Shown piece after piece: positions 10,120-19,520 of a stretch of DNA of 64,000 bases. Source of the DNA: JASGDB01 sp049841315 (GTDB taxonomy: Bacteria > Bacteroidota > Bacteroidia > Flavobacteriales > Weeksellaceae); NCBI GenBank assembly GCA_049841315.1, contig JASGDB010000048.1, positions 22,854 to 86,853 on the forward strand, written 5' to 3'. Below the pieces are notes generated by a model. That model had not been told where the DNA came from, made no database searches, and saw only the letters and a program-made list of their open reading frames with translations. The position numbers and the translations under genes were made by a program. Each line of letters starts with the position of its first letter. Within the stretch, counting starts at the first letter, position 1.

Positions 10120-12399
10120 TTAGTTATTACTTGCTGTTTGTACTTCTGTTGTTTTGATGTCAGTTCCTAATCTTTGCAAATAAGCGATAAGAGCGGTAAT
10201 TTCTCTCTTTTCAAGAGGAAGGAAATCAGCACCTTTGCTTGCTTTTTCTTTTTCAAACTGTCCTTTGATGTCGGGTGCTTCTGAAAAGATATCTTTTGCA
10301 ATTTTCGCTGCCTGGTTGTTTGCCCAAGCATCTGCGGTATCTATTTCGGCTTTAGTGTAAGGAACGTCAAAGGTATTTTTCATCAAAAGAAGTTTATCCG
10401 TCATTTTTGAACGGTCTAATTCATTTCTGATTAACCAGGGATAACGCGGCATGATAGATTTTGCAGACGTTTGTCTCGGGTTGTACATGTGCTTGAAGTG
10501 CCATGAGCTTGGGTTTTTACCTCCTTCTCTGTGCAAATCCGGGCCTGTTCTCTTGGAGCCCCATAGGAACGGACGGTCATATACGAACTCTCCCGCTTTG
10601 GAATACTGTCCGTTTTTACCGTTGAATCGTACTACTTCATCACGGAACGGGCGAACCATCTGCGAGTGGCAGGCGTTACAACCTTCTCTGATGTATAAAT
10701 CTCTACCCTCAAGCTCCAAAGGGCTATATGGTTTTACAGCCGAAATGGTCGGAACATTATTTTTAACGGTAAGTGTAGGTACGATTTCAAGGAAACCGCC
10801 GATTGCCACCGTTCCAAATGCCATAACAGACAGTAATAAAGGCATTCTTTCCAGCCATAGGTGGAATCCTTCTCCTTCTTTACGGGTATTTCCGATATTG
10901 GCAAGTGCAGGTGCTTCTGCGGGTACATTTTTCTGGAATGAACCCTGTCTTGCGGTTGCAATTAAATTCACCACCATAAGAATCGCTCCGGAAAGATATA
11001 AGATACCTCCGAAGAATCTCATCCAGTAATAAGGAATAATGGCAGTTACGGTATCCAGCCAGTTTTTCCAAAGCAACGTTCCGTCCGGATTGAATTGTTT
11101 CCACATCAATCCCTGCGTAAATCCGGCGATGTACAATGGTACTGCATAGAAAATGATACCAAGTGTTCCCAGCCAGAAGTGCCAGTTGGCTAATTTTACA
11201 GACCAGATTTTAGTTCTCCACAAAATCGGAACGAGATAATAAACCATCCCGAATGCCATGAAACCATTCCATCCGAGTGCGCCCAAATGCACGTGCCCGA
11301 TTACCCAGTCGGTAAAATGTCCTACTTTATTTAAAGTTTTAGTAGCCAGAAGCGGTCCTTCAAAGGTCGCCATACCGTAGCATGTTACGGCTACTACAAA
11401 GAATTTCAGAATAGGATTTTCTCTTACTTTGTCCCACGCTCCTCTTAAAGTAAGGAGACCGTTCAGCATACCTCCCCAAGACGGAGCAATCAGCATAATC
11501 GAGAAACCTGTTCCCAATGCCTGAGCCCACGCAGGAAGCGCAGTATACTGCAAGTGGTGAGGGCCTGCCCATATATATACGAAAATAAGAGACCAGAAGT
11601 GAATAATCGATAATTTATAAGAGAATACAGGTCTGTCAGACGCTTTAGGCAGGAAGTAATACATCAGCCCTAATACAGGTGTTGTAAGGAAGAAAGCTAC
11701 TGCATTGTGCCCGTACCACCATTGCACTAATGCATCTTTTACTCCGGCATAAGCGGAATAGGATTTCCATCCTGTGAAAGAAAGCGGAACCTCAAGGTTG
11801 TTGAAAATATGGAGCATTGCAACGGCAATCCATGTCCCGATGAAGAACCAGATAGCAACATACAAATGGCGTACACGTCTTTTTATAATCGTTCCGAACA
11901 TATTAACACCGAACAATACCCAAGAAATGGTGATCAGAATATCAATCGGCCATTCATGCTCGGCATATTCTTTTGATGTGTTGATTCCCATAAGGAACGT
12001 GATAACAACAGCAACAATCATAATCTGCCATGTCCAGAAATGCAACCAGGAAATCGTATCACTGAACATTCTCGCTTTCAGTAATCGCTGTAATGAGTAA
12101 TAAATACCGGCAAAGATGCTGTTTCCAACAAATGCGAAAATCACGGCACTGGTATGCAACATTCTGATACGTCCGAACCCGAATGCACCTTTGGTGTTAA
12201 TAAGACCTTCCATGTTTCCGGAGGCAAGACTTTTAATCGTAGTGTCGTCCGTACCGAATAAAAACTCAGGAAGTTCAGGGTAAAATAGCATTAAAGCAGC
12301 AGTAAGTCCTAACAGAAAACCTACAATCCCAAATACGACTGTGGCAATCAGGAAAGCACGTACAATGCTGTTGTCATAACTAAACTTTTGTGTCTCCAT
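10120..12399 (-). CDS. ccoNO: Fused cbb3 oxidase subunits I and II
   Basis: A 759-aa fusion of catalytic CcoN and mono-heme CcoO, typical of Bacteroidota. The N-terminal ~480 residues form the 12+-helix heme-copper core with a His in MLHTSAVIFAF, the CuB region WWYGHNAVAF, the GPHHLQY His pair and VIGHVHLGALGWN. The C-terminal part has the CcoO membrane anchor and heme c site CNACH, followed by SQMVRPF. It reduces oxygen to water with high affinity and supports microaerobic growth. Confidence 0.97.
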   Translation of the reverse strand: METQKFSYDNSIVRAFLIATVVFGIVGFLLGLTAALMLFYPELPEFLFGTDDTTIKSLASGNMEGLINTKGAFGFGRIRMLHTSAVIFAFVGNSIFAGIYYSLQRLLKARMFSDTISWLHFWTWQIMIVAVVITFLMGINTSKEYAEHEWPIDILITISWVLFGVNMFGTIIKRRVRHLYVAIWFFIGTWIAVAMLHIFNNLEVPLSFTGWKSYSAYAGVKDALVQWWYGHNAVAFFLTTPVLGLMYYFLPKASDRPVFSYKLSIIHFWSLIFVYIWAGPHHLQYTALPAWAQALGTGFSIMLIAPSWGGMLNGLLTLRGAWDKVRENPILKFFVVAVTCYGMATFEGPLLATKTLNKVGHFTDWVIGHVHLGALGWNGFMAFGMVYYLVPILWRTKIWSVKLANWHFWLGTLGIIFYAVPLYIAGFTQGLMWKQFNPDGTLLWKNWLDTVTAIIPYYWMRFFGGILYLSGAILMVVNLIATARQGSFQKNVPAEAPALANIGNTRKEGEGFHLWLERMPLLLSVMAFGTVAIGGFLEIVPTLTVKNNVPTISAVKPYSPLELEGRDLYIREGCNACHSQMVRPFRDEVVRFNGKNGQYSKAGEFVYDRPFLWGSKRTGPDLHREGGKNPSSWHFKHMYNPRQTSAKSIMPRYPWLIRNELDRSKMTDKLLLMKNTFDVPYTKAEIDTADAWANNQAAKIAKDIFSEAPDIKGQFEKEKASKGADFLPLEKREITALIAYLQRLGTDIKTTEVQTASNN

Positions 12400-12407
12400 A
12401 TAAATTT

Positions 12408-12599
12408 TTAACTTTTTTCTTGTTTTTCGTTCTCTTCTTCGGAACTTTCTTTAGGTTTTGCCTCATCATCCAGCAGTATTCTCACCGCAGGCGATTCATC
12501 ATCTTCAAACTGCCCTTTTTTAGCGTTTATAATGAAGATAACCAGAAAGACCACAGCAAGTGAAACACTGCATAATATCATCAGATAGAGTATGTCCAT
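12408..12599 (-). CDS. ccoS: CcoS-type cbb3 oxidase assembly protein
   Basis: Small protein with one membrane helix (MDILYLMILCSVSLAVVFLV) and an acidic tail of about 40 residues. CcoS is needed for cofactor insertion. I chose the ATG at 12597-12599 over one 36 bases upstream because CcoS proteins begin at the helix and because a TATTTTTG promoter box (12609-12616) lies inside the longer version. It is followed 8 bases later by ccoNO. Confidence 0.85.
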   Translation of the reverse strand: MDILYLMILCSVSLAVVFLVIFIINAKKGQFEDDESPAVRILLDDEAKPKESSEEENEKQEKS

Positions 12600-12608
12600 C
12601 TCAATAGG

Positions 12609-12635
12609 CAAAAATACAAAATAATGAGTGCCCAA
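12609..12635 (-). promoter_or_regulatory. Promoter before ccoS-ccoNOQP
   Basis: On the minus strand, TTG (12633-12635) and TATTTTTG (12609-12616) spaced by 16 bases. The box ends 9 bases before the ccoS ATG, so the leader would be nearly absent. It would let the oxidase genes be transcribed separately from ccoI. Confidence 0.55.
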
Positions 12636-12713
12636 ATTTAGTGAAAAATAATGATTTCTGTCAGTAAATGTTAAAATGCGTTAATTTAAAATCGTTCTAA
12701 ATAATCACGTATT

Positions 12714-15113
12714 TTAAAGGGTTTTTCCGAAATATTTTCGTGCCCTGTACCATGTTGCAAATGAGGTAAATGCAACCACGGTAATTGAACTTATCGGCAT
12801 CAGGATTGCGGCGACTAACGGCGAGAGATTCCCCGAAACCGCAAAAGACAATCCCACGATATTATAAAGGAAGCTGATTCCGAAAGTCATTTTCACAATC
12901 GTCATGGAATCCCTGCTCAGGTCGAGATATTTTTTGATTTGAGTGATTTTACCGCCGTTCATAATCACATCCGAAGACGGCGTGAACGTATTGGTATCGT
13001 CCGCAATGGCAATTCCTACATTGCTTTGTTTCAAAGCTCCGGCATCATTCAGCCCGTCGCCGAACATTGCGACTTTCCGGCTTCCGTCCTGTAATGCTTT
13101 AATGAAATTCAGCTTATCCTCAGGGCTTTGATTAAAACGGATTTCCGAAACATCCGGAGCGAGTTTTTCAAGAGATTCTTTCTCCGAAGCATTGTCTCCG
13201 CTGAGAATAGCTGTTTGAAAGCCTTTCAGGTCAGCAAACATTTTTTCCGCACCTTCGCGGTATTCATTTTTAAAGATGAATTTTCCCAGATAATTTCCGT
13301 CCACAGCAATATGCACGGCAGTTTCCATATTTTCGCCGATTCCTCCGGTAAAGGAAGCCGAACCTATTTTGTAATGACGGTTTCTCACCTCCGCTTCATA
13401 TCCTTTTCCTGAAATTTCGGTAAAATGTTCTGCCGGAAAATACTCGTCTTTGATTTCCAAATGTTCGTAAAGATTTTTGGAAAGCGGATGATTGGAGCTT
13501 TTCAGAAGCGTTTTGATATTGGCAAGGTCAAAATCGGAAATTTCCGTTCCGGAATAGGAAATCTGCGCTTTTTTATTGTAAGTAATCGTTCCTGTTTTAT
13601 CAAAAACAAGCGTGTCCACTTTTGAAAGTTTTTCAATCGTGAGCGTATCTTTTACATAAAATTTGTTTCTTCCCAAAATCCTCATGATATGCCCGAACGT
13701 AAAAGGCGCAGAAAGTGCCAGCGCACACGGACAGGCAATAATCAAAATCGCGGAAATCACCTGAAACATCTTATCGAAATTCACGGAAGACCAGTAAATC
13801 CCCGAAATCAGCGTTATTCCCAAAATAATAAAAGTGAAATATTTGCTGATAGTATTCGTCAGCGTATCGAGTCCGGTTTCAAATTTCTTGAAAGCCTCCT
13901 TGTTCCAGAGTTGGGTAAGGTAGCTTTGGTCTACGTTTTTAATCACTTCCAGCTCCAGAACGGAACCAACCTGTTTTCCGCCGGCAAAAATCCTGTCGCC
14001 CGGCTGTTTGGAAATCGTTGCGCTTTCACCTGTGATAAAGCTGTTGTCGATATTTCCCTCACCGCTGATAAGAATGGAATCCACGGGAATAATTTCCTGA
14101 TTTCTCACCATGATTCTGTCGCCGATTTTCAGTTCGGAAAGAAGAATATTCTGTTGAACGCCTCCGGTTTCCACTTTGGTTACGGCAATCGGGTAGAAAG
14201 ATTTGTAATCGCGGTCGTAGGAAAGTGCACTGTATGTTCTTTTCTGAAAAATTTTCCCTAAAAGCATAAAAAACAGCAATCCGCACAGCGTATCGAAATA
14301 TCCGGGACCGTAATCCGTCAGCACTTCGTAGATACTTCTTCCATACAAAACAATAATTCCCAAAACAATCGGAACATCAATATTGACGATTTTATTTTTC
14401 AGTCCGAACCACGCCGATTTAAAATAATCAGAAGCGGAATAAAAAACCACCGGTGTCGCCAAAAGAAACATCAGAAAACGAAACAGATTTTTATACTGGT
14501 CCATCCAGAAATCCTGCGTTCCCAAAATTTCCTGCGCATATTCCGGATAGCTGAAAAACATCCCGTTTCCGAATGCAAATCCTGCAACGGCAAGTTTAAT
14601 AATCAGTGATTTATCGAGATGTTCATCCTTTTTATCGGCGGTTTCAAGATTGATAACGGGTTTGTACCCTAAATTGGTCAGGAATTTCGCAAGTTCGCTC
14701 AGTTTCAGTTTTTCGTGATTGAAAGAAACCTGAAGAGTTTTTCGTGTAAAATTCACCTGAGAATAATTGATGTCCGGATTCAGCGTGCGAAGACTTTCCA
14801 GAAGCCAAATGCACGAAGAACAGTGAATCACCGGAATTTTAAACGTAACCAAACTGATTCCTCCTTCAGAAAAATCGGTGATTCTGTCGAAGATTTCCGG
14901 TGTGTCGAGGTAATCGAACTGTGTGGAATTTTCGTCAGGCTTCGTTCCTGCGTTTTTGTTTAATTCATAAAAATTCCCTAAATTATTGATATTCAGTATT
15001 TCATATACTGATTTGCATCCATTGCAGCAGAATATTTTTTCGTCAAAAAGAATTTTCTCTTTGTCGGCATTCTGTCCGCAGTGGAAACATTTTTCTGTGG
15101 TTTTCGTATTCAT
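12714..15113 (-). CDS. ccoI: Copper-transporting P1B-type ATPase of the cbb3 locus
   Basis: A 799-aa heavy-metal P-type ATPase (CcoI/FixI). The Cys-rich N-terminus has CFHCG and CCNGCKSVY, then an HMA domain with CSSC. It has eight predicted helices, the intramembrane metal site CPCALALSAP, phosphorylation site DKTGT and hinge GDGLNDAGAL. It exports copper across the inner membrane for oxidase assembly. First gene of the cco locus and divergent from the Crp/Fnr regulator. A TAATTTTG box at 15123-15130 (minus strand) fits its promoter. Confidence 0.95.
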   Translation of the reverse strand: MNTKTTEKCFHCGQNADKEKILFDEKIFCCNGCKSVYEILNINNLGNFYELNKNAGTKPDENSTQFDYLDTPEIFDRITDFSEGGISLVTFKIPVIHCSSCIWLLESLRTLNPDINYSQVNFTRKTLQVSFNHEKLKLSELAKFLTNLGYKPVINLETADKKDEHLDKSLIIKLAVAGFAFGNGMFFSYPEYAQEILGTQDFWMDQYKNLFRFLMFLLATPVVFYSASDYFKSAWFGLKNKIVNIDVPIVLGIIVLYGRSIYEVLTDYGPGYFDTLCGLLFFMLLGKIFQKRTYSALSYDRDYKSFYPIAVTKVETGGVQQNILLSELKIGDRIMVRNQEIIPVDSILISGEGNIDNSFITGESATISKQPGDRIFAGGKQVGSVLELEVIKNVDQSYLTQLWNKEAFKKFETGLDTLTNTISKYFTFIILGITLISGIYWSSVNFDKMFQVISAILIIACPCALALSAPFTFGHIMRILGRNKFYVKDTLTIEKLSKVDTLVFDKTGTITYNKKAQISYSGTEISDFDLANIKTLLKSSNHPLSKNLYEHLEIKDEYFPAEHFTEISGKGYEAEVRNRHYKIGSASFTGGIGENMETAVHIAVDGNYLGKFIFKNEYREGAEKMFADLKGFQTAILSGDNASEKESLEKLAPDVSEIRFNQSPEDKLNFIKALQDGSRKVAMFGDGLNDAGALKQSNVGIAIADDTNTFTPSSDVIMNGGKITQIKKYLDLSRDSMTIVKMTFGISFLYNIVGLSFAVSGNLSPLVAAILMPISSITVVAFTSFATWYRARKYFGKTL

Positions 15114-15143
15114 TTAGGATTTGCAAAATTATGATAAAAATAA

Positions 15144-15157
15144 TTGGTCTTTATCAT
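15144..15157. promoter_or_regulatory. FNR-box-like site between ccoI and the Crp/Fnr gene
   Basis: TTGGT-CTTT-ATCAT agrees with the classical TTGAT-N4-ATCAA FNR dyad at 8 of 10 positions. It sits between the two divergent promoters. A weaker match, 7 of 10, occurs before ccoS (complement of 12654-12667). By inference only, the Crp/Fnr protein may act here. Confidence 0.35.
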
Positions 15158-15174
15158 CAAATAACCTATTTTTG
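15144..15174 (+). promoter_or_regulatory. Promoter of the Crp/Fnr regulator
   Basis: TTG (15144-15146) and TATTTTTG (15167-15174) with 20 bases between. The box ends 12 bases before the ATG at 15187, which argues against the longer reading frame beginning at 15121. Confidence 0.6.
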
Positions 15175-15186
15175 CTGACAAATGTC

Positions 15187-15906
15187 ATGTTCATGTCTTT
15201 AGAAAAACAATTAGCAATCGAAAAAAATCTGCATGGAGCTTTTGATGAGCAGGAATTGGAAAAAAGGCTTTCAAAAGAGGATTTTGATACATTCATGTCT
15301 GCAAAAAAAGAAGTGAGTTTTCCGAAAGGCGAAATACTTTTTGATGATGGCGAAAAGCCGAAAGGCGTTTATTTTATTACCAGCGGAACTGCAAAATTGT
15401 CAAAATCGGGAGTTTACGGCAAAGACCAGATTTTAAGATTTATTAAGGAAGGAGACATGATTGGGTATCGTTCGCTGCTCTGCGGAGAAGCCTTTCAGGC
15501 AAAAGGAGAAGCGATGACCGACCTTGAGGCGGTTTTTATTCCGGCGGATGTTTATATTCATCTTCTTCAGGTGGATTCCGTTTTGTCTTATGCGATGCTT
15601 CAGAAATTTGCATTTGAGTTGGGAGAATCGTCCAATACCATTACATTCTTAGCGCAAAAAACGGTGCGCGAGCGTCTTGCGGAAATTTTGCTTCTGCTTG
15701 AACAGAAATTAGGAACAGACCCGGAAGGGTTTATCAAAATAACATTAACGAGGGAAGAAATCGCCAATCTTATCGGAACAGCAACGGAAAGTGCCATCCG
15801 ATTGATTTCCGAATTCAAAGCCGACCATTTGATTGAAGTGGAAGGAAGGAATTTCAAAATCCTTAACCATGAAAAACTCATTAAATTAGGACACGTTACA
15901 TTATAA
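15187..15906 (+). CDS. Crp/Fnr-family transcriptional regulator
   Basis: About 239 aa: an N-terminal cyclic-nucleotide-binding-type beta-roll and a C-terminal winged helix (REEIANLIGTATESAIRLIS). No N-terminal Cys cluster for an iron-sulfur centre is visible, so oxygen sensing like E. coli FNR is not supported. ATGs at 15187 and 15193 both follow the promoter; the frame is open further upstream, but that region overlaps the promoter. Divergent from the cbb3 operon, which it probably controls. Confidence 0.88.
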   Translation: MFMSLEKQLAIEKNLHGAFDEQELEKRLSKEDFDTFMSAKKEVSFPKGEILFDDGEKPKGVYFITSGTAKLSKSGVYGKDQILRFIKEGDMIGYRSLLCGEAFQAKGEAMTDLEAVFIPADVYIHLLQVDSVLSYAMLQKFAFELGESSNTITFLAQKTVRERLAEILLLLEQKLGTDPEGFIKITLTREEIANLIGTATESAIRLISEFKADHLIEVEGRNFKILNHEKLIKLGHVTL

Positions 15907-16007
15907 AGAGCCAAGGAAAAAGGAAATCGAAGATTATCTCCTTTTAGTCGATGAATGCTATTTCGACGAAGTCAAAAAGAGCCAAGTGTTACGAGATTCG
16001 GGATACG

Positions 16008-16064
16008 AGGTTAACCACCTCGTCAAAATCTTCAGAAAGAAAATTTTGACGGGGTGGTTAACCT
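16008..16064. repeat. Long near-perfect hairpin upstream of panB
   Basis: Arms 16008-16029 and 16043-16064 (22 bp) pair throughout with one G-T pair, around a 13-base loop; each arm carries GGTTAACC. No T run follows, so it is not a standard terminator. It occupies most of the gene-free stretch between the regulator and panB. Confidence 0.6.
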
Positions 16065-16095
16065 GAAACCTTGAACATTAAACTTTGAACCCATT

Positions 16096-16911
16096 ATGTC
16101 TGTACATTCCGAAATCAAAAAAATCACCACCGAGACTTTACGGAAAATGAAATTCGATAAAGAAAAAATCTCGATGATTACGGCATACGATTTTACTACC
16201 GCCAAAATGGTGGATGCCGGAGGAATAGATGCTGTTTTAATCGGAGATTCTGCCGCAAATGTGATGGCGGGACACGAAACGACACTTCCGATTACGCTCG
16301 ACCAGATGATTTATCACACACAATGTGTAGTCCGCGGAATCAGCAGAGCTTTGGTGGTGGCGGATTTACCGTTCGGAACGTATCAAAGCAACCCCGAAAA
16401 AGCATTGGATTCCGCTGTTCGGATGATGAAAGAGGGCGGCGCTCACTCCATAAAAATCGAAGGCGGAAAAGAAATCGAAGATTCTATCCGTAAAATCGTC
16501 AATGCCGGGATTCCGGTGATGGGACATTTGGGATTGACGCCTCAGAGCATTTATCAGTTCGGAACGTATAAAATAAGAGCAAAAGAAGAAAAAGAAGCCG
16601 AAAAGCTCATCAGTGATGCAAAACTTTTGGAAGAATTAGGATGTTTTGCTTTGGTTTTAGAGAAAATCCCTGCCACGCTGGCGAAGAAAGTTACGGAAAG
16701 CATTTCCATACCGACCATCGGAATCGGTGCGGGAGCGGATTGCGACGGACAGGTTCTCGTATATCACGATATGGTAGGCATGAACAAGGGGTTTTCTCCT
16801 AAATTTTTAAGAAGATATTTAGATTTATTTACCGAAATTACCGGAGCAGTCGCACAATATGTGCAGGACGTGAAGTCTTCGGATTTCCCTAATGAAAATG
16901 AAAGTTATTAA
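16096..16911 (+). CDS. panB: Ketopantoate hydroxymethyltransferase
   Basis: Transfers a hydroxymethyl group from methylene-THF to 2-oxoisovalerate in pantothenate (coenzyme A) synthesis; cytosolic decamer. Full length at 271 aa. Visible family motifs include MITAYDFTTAKMVD, VLIGDSAANVMAGHE with a metal-binding Asp, IKIEGGKE and IPTIGIGAGADCDGQVLV. The stop codon overlaps the next gene's start by 20 bases. Confidence 0.96.
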   Translation: MSVHSEIKKITTETLRKMKFDKEKISMITAYDFTTAKMVDAGGIDAVLIGDSAANVMAGHETTLPITLDQMIYHTQCVVRGISRALVVADLPFGTYQSNPEKALDSAVRMMKEGGAHSIKIEGGKEIEDSIRKIVNAGIPVMGHLGLTPQSIYQFGTYKIRAKEEKEAEKLISDAKLLEELGCFALVLEKIPATLAKKVTESISIPTIGIGAGADCDGQVLVYHDMVGMNKGFSPKFLRRYLDLFTEITGAVAQYVQDVKSSDFPNENESY

Positions 16912-17821
16912 TTTTTTTCTGCCGTTTCTTATTTTCTTTTTTTGTTCGAACTCGCTGAACGGACAAAAGAGGAAAGTCATTTTCTATCCCGGATTTGAAC
17001 AATATCAAACTTATATACTTACTATTAAGGAAAAAAGAAACTGCATAAGCAAAAAAGGGAAAATACTTCATGGTACAAATAATTTTAAAATTATTGAACT
17101 GAATCTTTTGAGTGAAAATACTGTAAGTAAGATGTTTTCATGGAAAATAAAGGAAAGTACACATTCTCACGAGGAAAAAAAATGTTGTAATGAAGAGATT
17201 GATTTATTAAAAGATACGGAAATCATTTTCAAAACAGATGAAAAAGGAAGATATCAGGAAATACAGAATATATATGCTGTAAAGCAGAAAATTCGGGAAA
17301 ATCTTACAGAAGAAAAAATAAAAAAAGCGGTAAAAGAATCCAAAAACCGAGAACATACTGCAATACATTATAAGTGGATAAAACAAGACCCATCAAATAT
17401 AATCCGCTCCGCAGAATTTGATATTCGCAGATATTTCAATTATTACGGAGTTTTTTTTGATGAAGGAACAATTTCGTCAAAGAATATAAGGAGTGATTTC
17501 CCGCATGACAAATATGAGCTTCCTTTTGATATAAAAATCAGCCTTTCACAGACAGAAAATATTTATAATCTTAGCATTGCCAATACTCTGGATAAACTGG
17601 CAATGACCGAAGAGAGTTGGAATAATGTACACCAACCGACATCGGAAATGGATGGATTTAAGAAAAAGTACAATATGGAAGTTTTGGAAAACTATATGTA
17701 TTTGGCTGATGACGGATATTTCAGTAAGGTGGATATTAAATCTGATGAATATGCTTTTCAACATCCAAACGGTATTCATAATTACACCTTTTCAGTAAAA
17801 GTAGAAAAAAATGAAAAGTAA
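16892..17821 (+). CDS. Secreted hypothetical protein
   Basis: A 309-aa protein of unknown function with an N-terminal signal peptide (hydrophobic core VINFFLPFLIFFF, cleavage probably after NSLNG). The mature part is Lys/Glu-rich with a short CCNEEI segment and no recognised domain. More AT-rich than panB, whose 3' end it overlaps by 20 bases. Two in-frame ATGs exist (16892 and 16898). It overlaps the next gene by 11 bases, so the two are probably co-translated. Confidence 0.75.
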   Translation: MKMKVINFFLPFLIFFFCSNSLNGQKRKVIFYPGFEQYQTYILTIKEKRNCISKKGKILHGTNNFKIIELNLLSENTVSKMFSWKIKESTHSHEEKKCCNEEIDLLKDTEIIFKTDEKGRYQEIQNIYAVKQKIRENLTEEKIKKAVKESKNREHTAIHYKWIKQDPSNIIRSAEFDIRRYFNYYGVFFDEGTISSKNIRSDFPHDKYELPFDIKISLSQTENIYNLSIANTLDKLAMTEESWNNVHQPTSEMDGFKKKYNMEVLENYMYLADDGYFSKVDIKSDEYAFQHPNGIHNYTFSVKVEKNEK

Positions 17822-18140
17822 CCATACTTTACAGTTAATCGCTTCAGTTATTGCCTTAGTTTGTCTTGTGGCAGGCTGGATTAATATTTTCCCGCCAGAA
17901 ATCAGCGGATTTTTATACAAAAGAGTATTTTATGCGGCAATAGGAATAAGTTTGATTCTTCAAACTCCGCAACTTACCAACCGTAATTTTATCTATCCGA
18001 TGTATCTTGCTGCCGGATTGTGTATTATCGGAGCATTTCTGCCGTTTGATTCGAGATTTTCCGTAATTAAAAGTATCGGGCTTTTTGCCGGAGTGATTAT
18101 TTCTATTTTCAACAGACAGCGGGTTCAGCGCAATCAGTAA
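17811..18140 (+). CDS. Small four-helix membrane protein
   Basis: A 109-aa protein with four hydrophobic stretches (about 8-24, 38-52, 63-79 and 84-101) and short polar loops. No family recognised. It is sandwiched by overlaps with both neighbours (11 bases upstream, 1 base downstream), so it belongs to a tight operon ending with the pseudouridine synthase gene. Confidence 0.75.
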   Translation: MKSNHTLQLIASVIALVCLVAGWINIFPPEISGFLYKRVFYAAIGISLILQTPQLTNRNFIYPMYLAAGLCIIGAFLPFDSRFSVIKSIGLFAGVIISIFNRQRVQRNQ

Positions 18141-18835
18141 TGACGGAACAAAAATTTTCTTCTTCTCAAATCGTTTACGAAGACAACCACCTCCTTGTCA
18201 TCAACAAAAAAGCCGGACAGCTTGTTCAGGGTGATAAAACGGGAGATTCTTCCCTGCTGGAGCTCATCAAGGATTTTATCAAAAAAAGAGACGAAAAACC
18301 CGGAAATGTTTTCCTCGGTTTGGTTCACCGCATTGACCGCCCGACTTCCGGATTAGTCATTTACGCTAAAACCTCAAAAGCACTTTCCCGACTGACACAG
18401 ATGGTGAAAAACCGCGAAATCAAAAAAACATATTGGGCAGTTGTGGGCAAGGAAATGATTCCGCAGTCCCAAAGACTGATTCATTATTTAAAGAAAAACG
18501 AGAAAAACAACAAAGCCATTGTTTTCCCGAAACCGACAGAAGGCGCAAAAGAAGCGGTTTTGACCTATCATCTCATTAAAACTTTAGACAATTATCTCCT
18601 TTTAGAAATCGATCTGGAAACCGGAAGACATCATCAAATCCGAGCACAGTTATCCAAAACAGGAATTCCGATAAAAGGCGATTTGAAATACGGTTCAGCT
18701 CGCTCCAATCCGGACGGCGGTATTTCACTTCATGCCAGGAAACTGGAATTCATTCATCCCGTAACGAAAGAGGAAGTGGAGATTACAGCTCCTGTTCCGA
18801 AAAATGATGCGGTTTGGAAAGCGTGTGAAGATTAG
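18140..18835 (+). CDS. RluA-family RNA pseudouridine synthase
   Basis: Isomerises uridine to pseudouridine in rRNA or tRNA; 231 aa. The catalytic loop is LVHRIDRPTSGLVIYAKT, where the Asp of HRIDR is the catalytic residue; the ETGRHHQIRAQL segment is the second conserved motif. There is no S4 domain at the N-terminus, making it a short RluA-type member. Its ATG shares one base with the upstream stop (TAATG). Confidence 0.92.
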   Translation: MTEQKFSSSQIVYEDNHLLVINKKAGQLVQGDKTGDSSLLELIKDFIKKRDEKPGNVFLGLVHRIDRPTSGLVIYAKTSKALSRLTQMVKNREIKKTYWAVVGKEMIPQSQRLIHYLKKNEKNNKAIVFPKPTEGAKEAVLTYHLIKTLDNYLLLEIDLETGRHHQIRAQLSKTGIPIKGDLKYGSARSNPDGGISLHARKLEFIHPVTKEEVEITAPVPKNDAVWKACED

Positions 18836-18869
18836 TTTTAGAGTATGTTTATTTTCATAATTTAGCTGT

Positions 18870-19349
18870 ATGAAACATTATTTCTCCATTTTATTTTTCA
18901 TTTTAACCGCAGGCTCTTTTCAGTCGCAGATGACAGTGCATCCGATGATTCATGCGGGATATGTGTATCAAAATCAGAGTTTCGGGGAAGTGGGCGGAAG
19001 ACTGCTTTTTCTTTCTAATGACGATATGTTGTACAGAATCGGAGCATCCGCAGTAATCGGTTCTGCAAACAGTGATTTTGCAATAATGCCGAAAATTCAG
19101 GGAGATATTCTTCTGAATTTTGAACGAAATGTAGACATCAATCACTCCTATTATTTCCTTGCCGGAGCGGAAGCAACAACACATTATGCCGCACCGAAAA
19201 TCGGGATTTCGCTTTTCGGGATTGTGGATGTTTCAGGAGGCTATGCTTTTTCCTTGAATAAGAAAGGAATTAACGGAAAAGAACTGAAAGGACTGAATTT
19301 TAATTTTACGCTTAATATCCCATTGGTAGCCGTTCAGAAAGGTCCTTGA
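18870..19349 (+). CDS. Secreted outer-membrane-type hypothetical protein
   Basis: A 159-aa protein with a signal peptide ending near FQSQ (about 18-21). The remainder alternates short hydrophobic and polar stretches with many Gly and aromatic residues, consistent with a small beta-barrel or beta-sandwich. Function unknown. It starts 34 bases after the pseudouridine synthase gene and may be in the same transcript. Confidence 0.75.
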   Translation: MKHYFSILFFILTAGSFQSQMTVHPMIHAGYVYQNQSFGEVGGRLLFLSNDDMLYRIGASAVIGSANSDFAIMPKIQGDILLNFERNVDINHSYYFLAGAEATTHYAAPKIGISLFGIVDVSGGYAFSLNKKGINGKELKGLNFNFTLNIPLVAVQKGP

Positions 19350-19520
19350 CAAAAAATTAAAGGATTTTTTTTGAAAAAATTAACGAAGTATTAACTTTTT
19401 TAGTATTTTTACCAATTCAAAATAAACAGCTATCGAATAAACTTTACTTTTTTATTATACAGAACGCAGAATACGGAGAAAAAACTCCGGTACAATGCCA
19501 TTGTGAAAAAATATAAGTTT

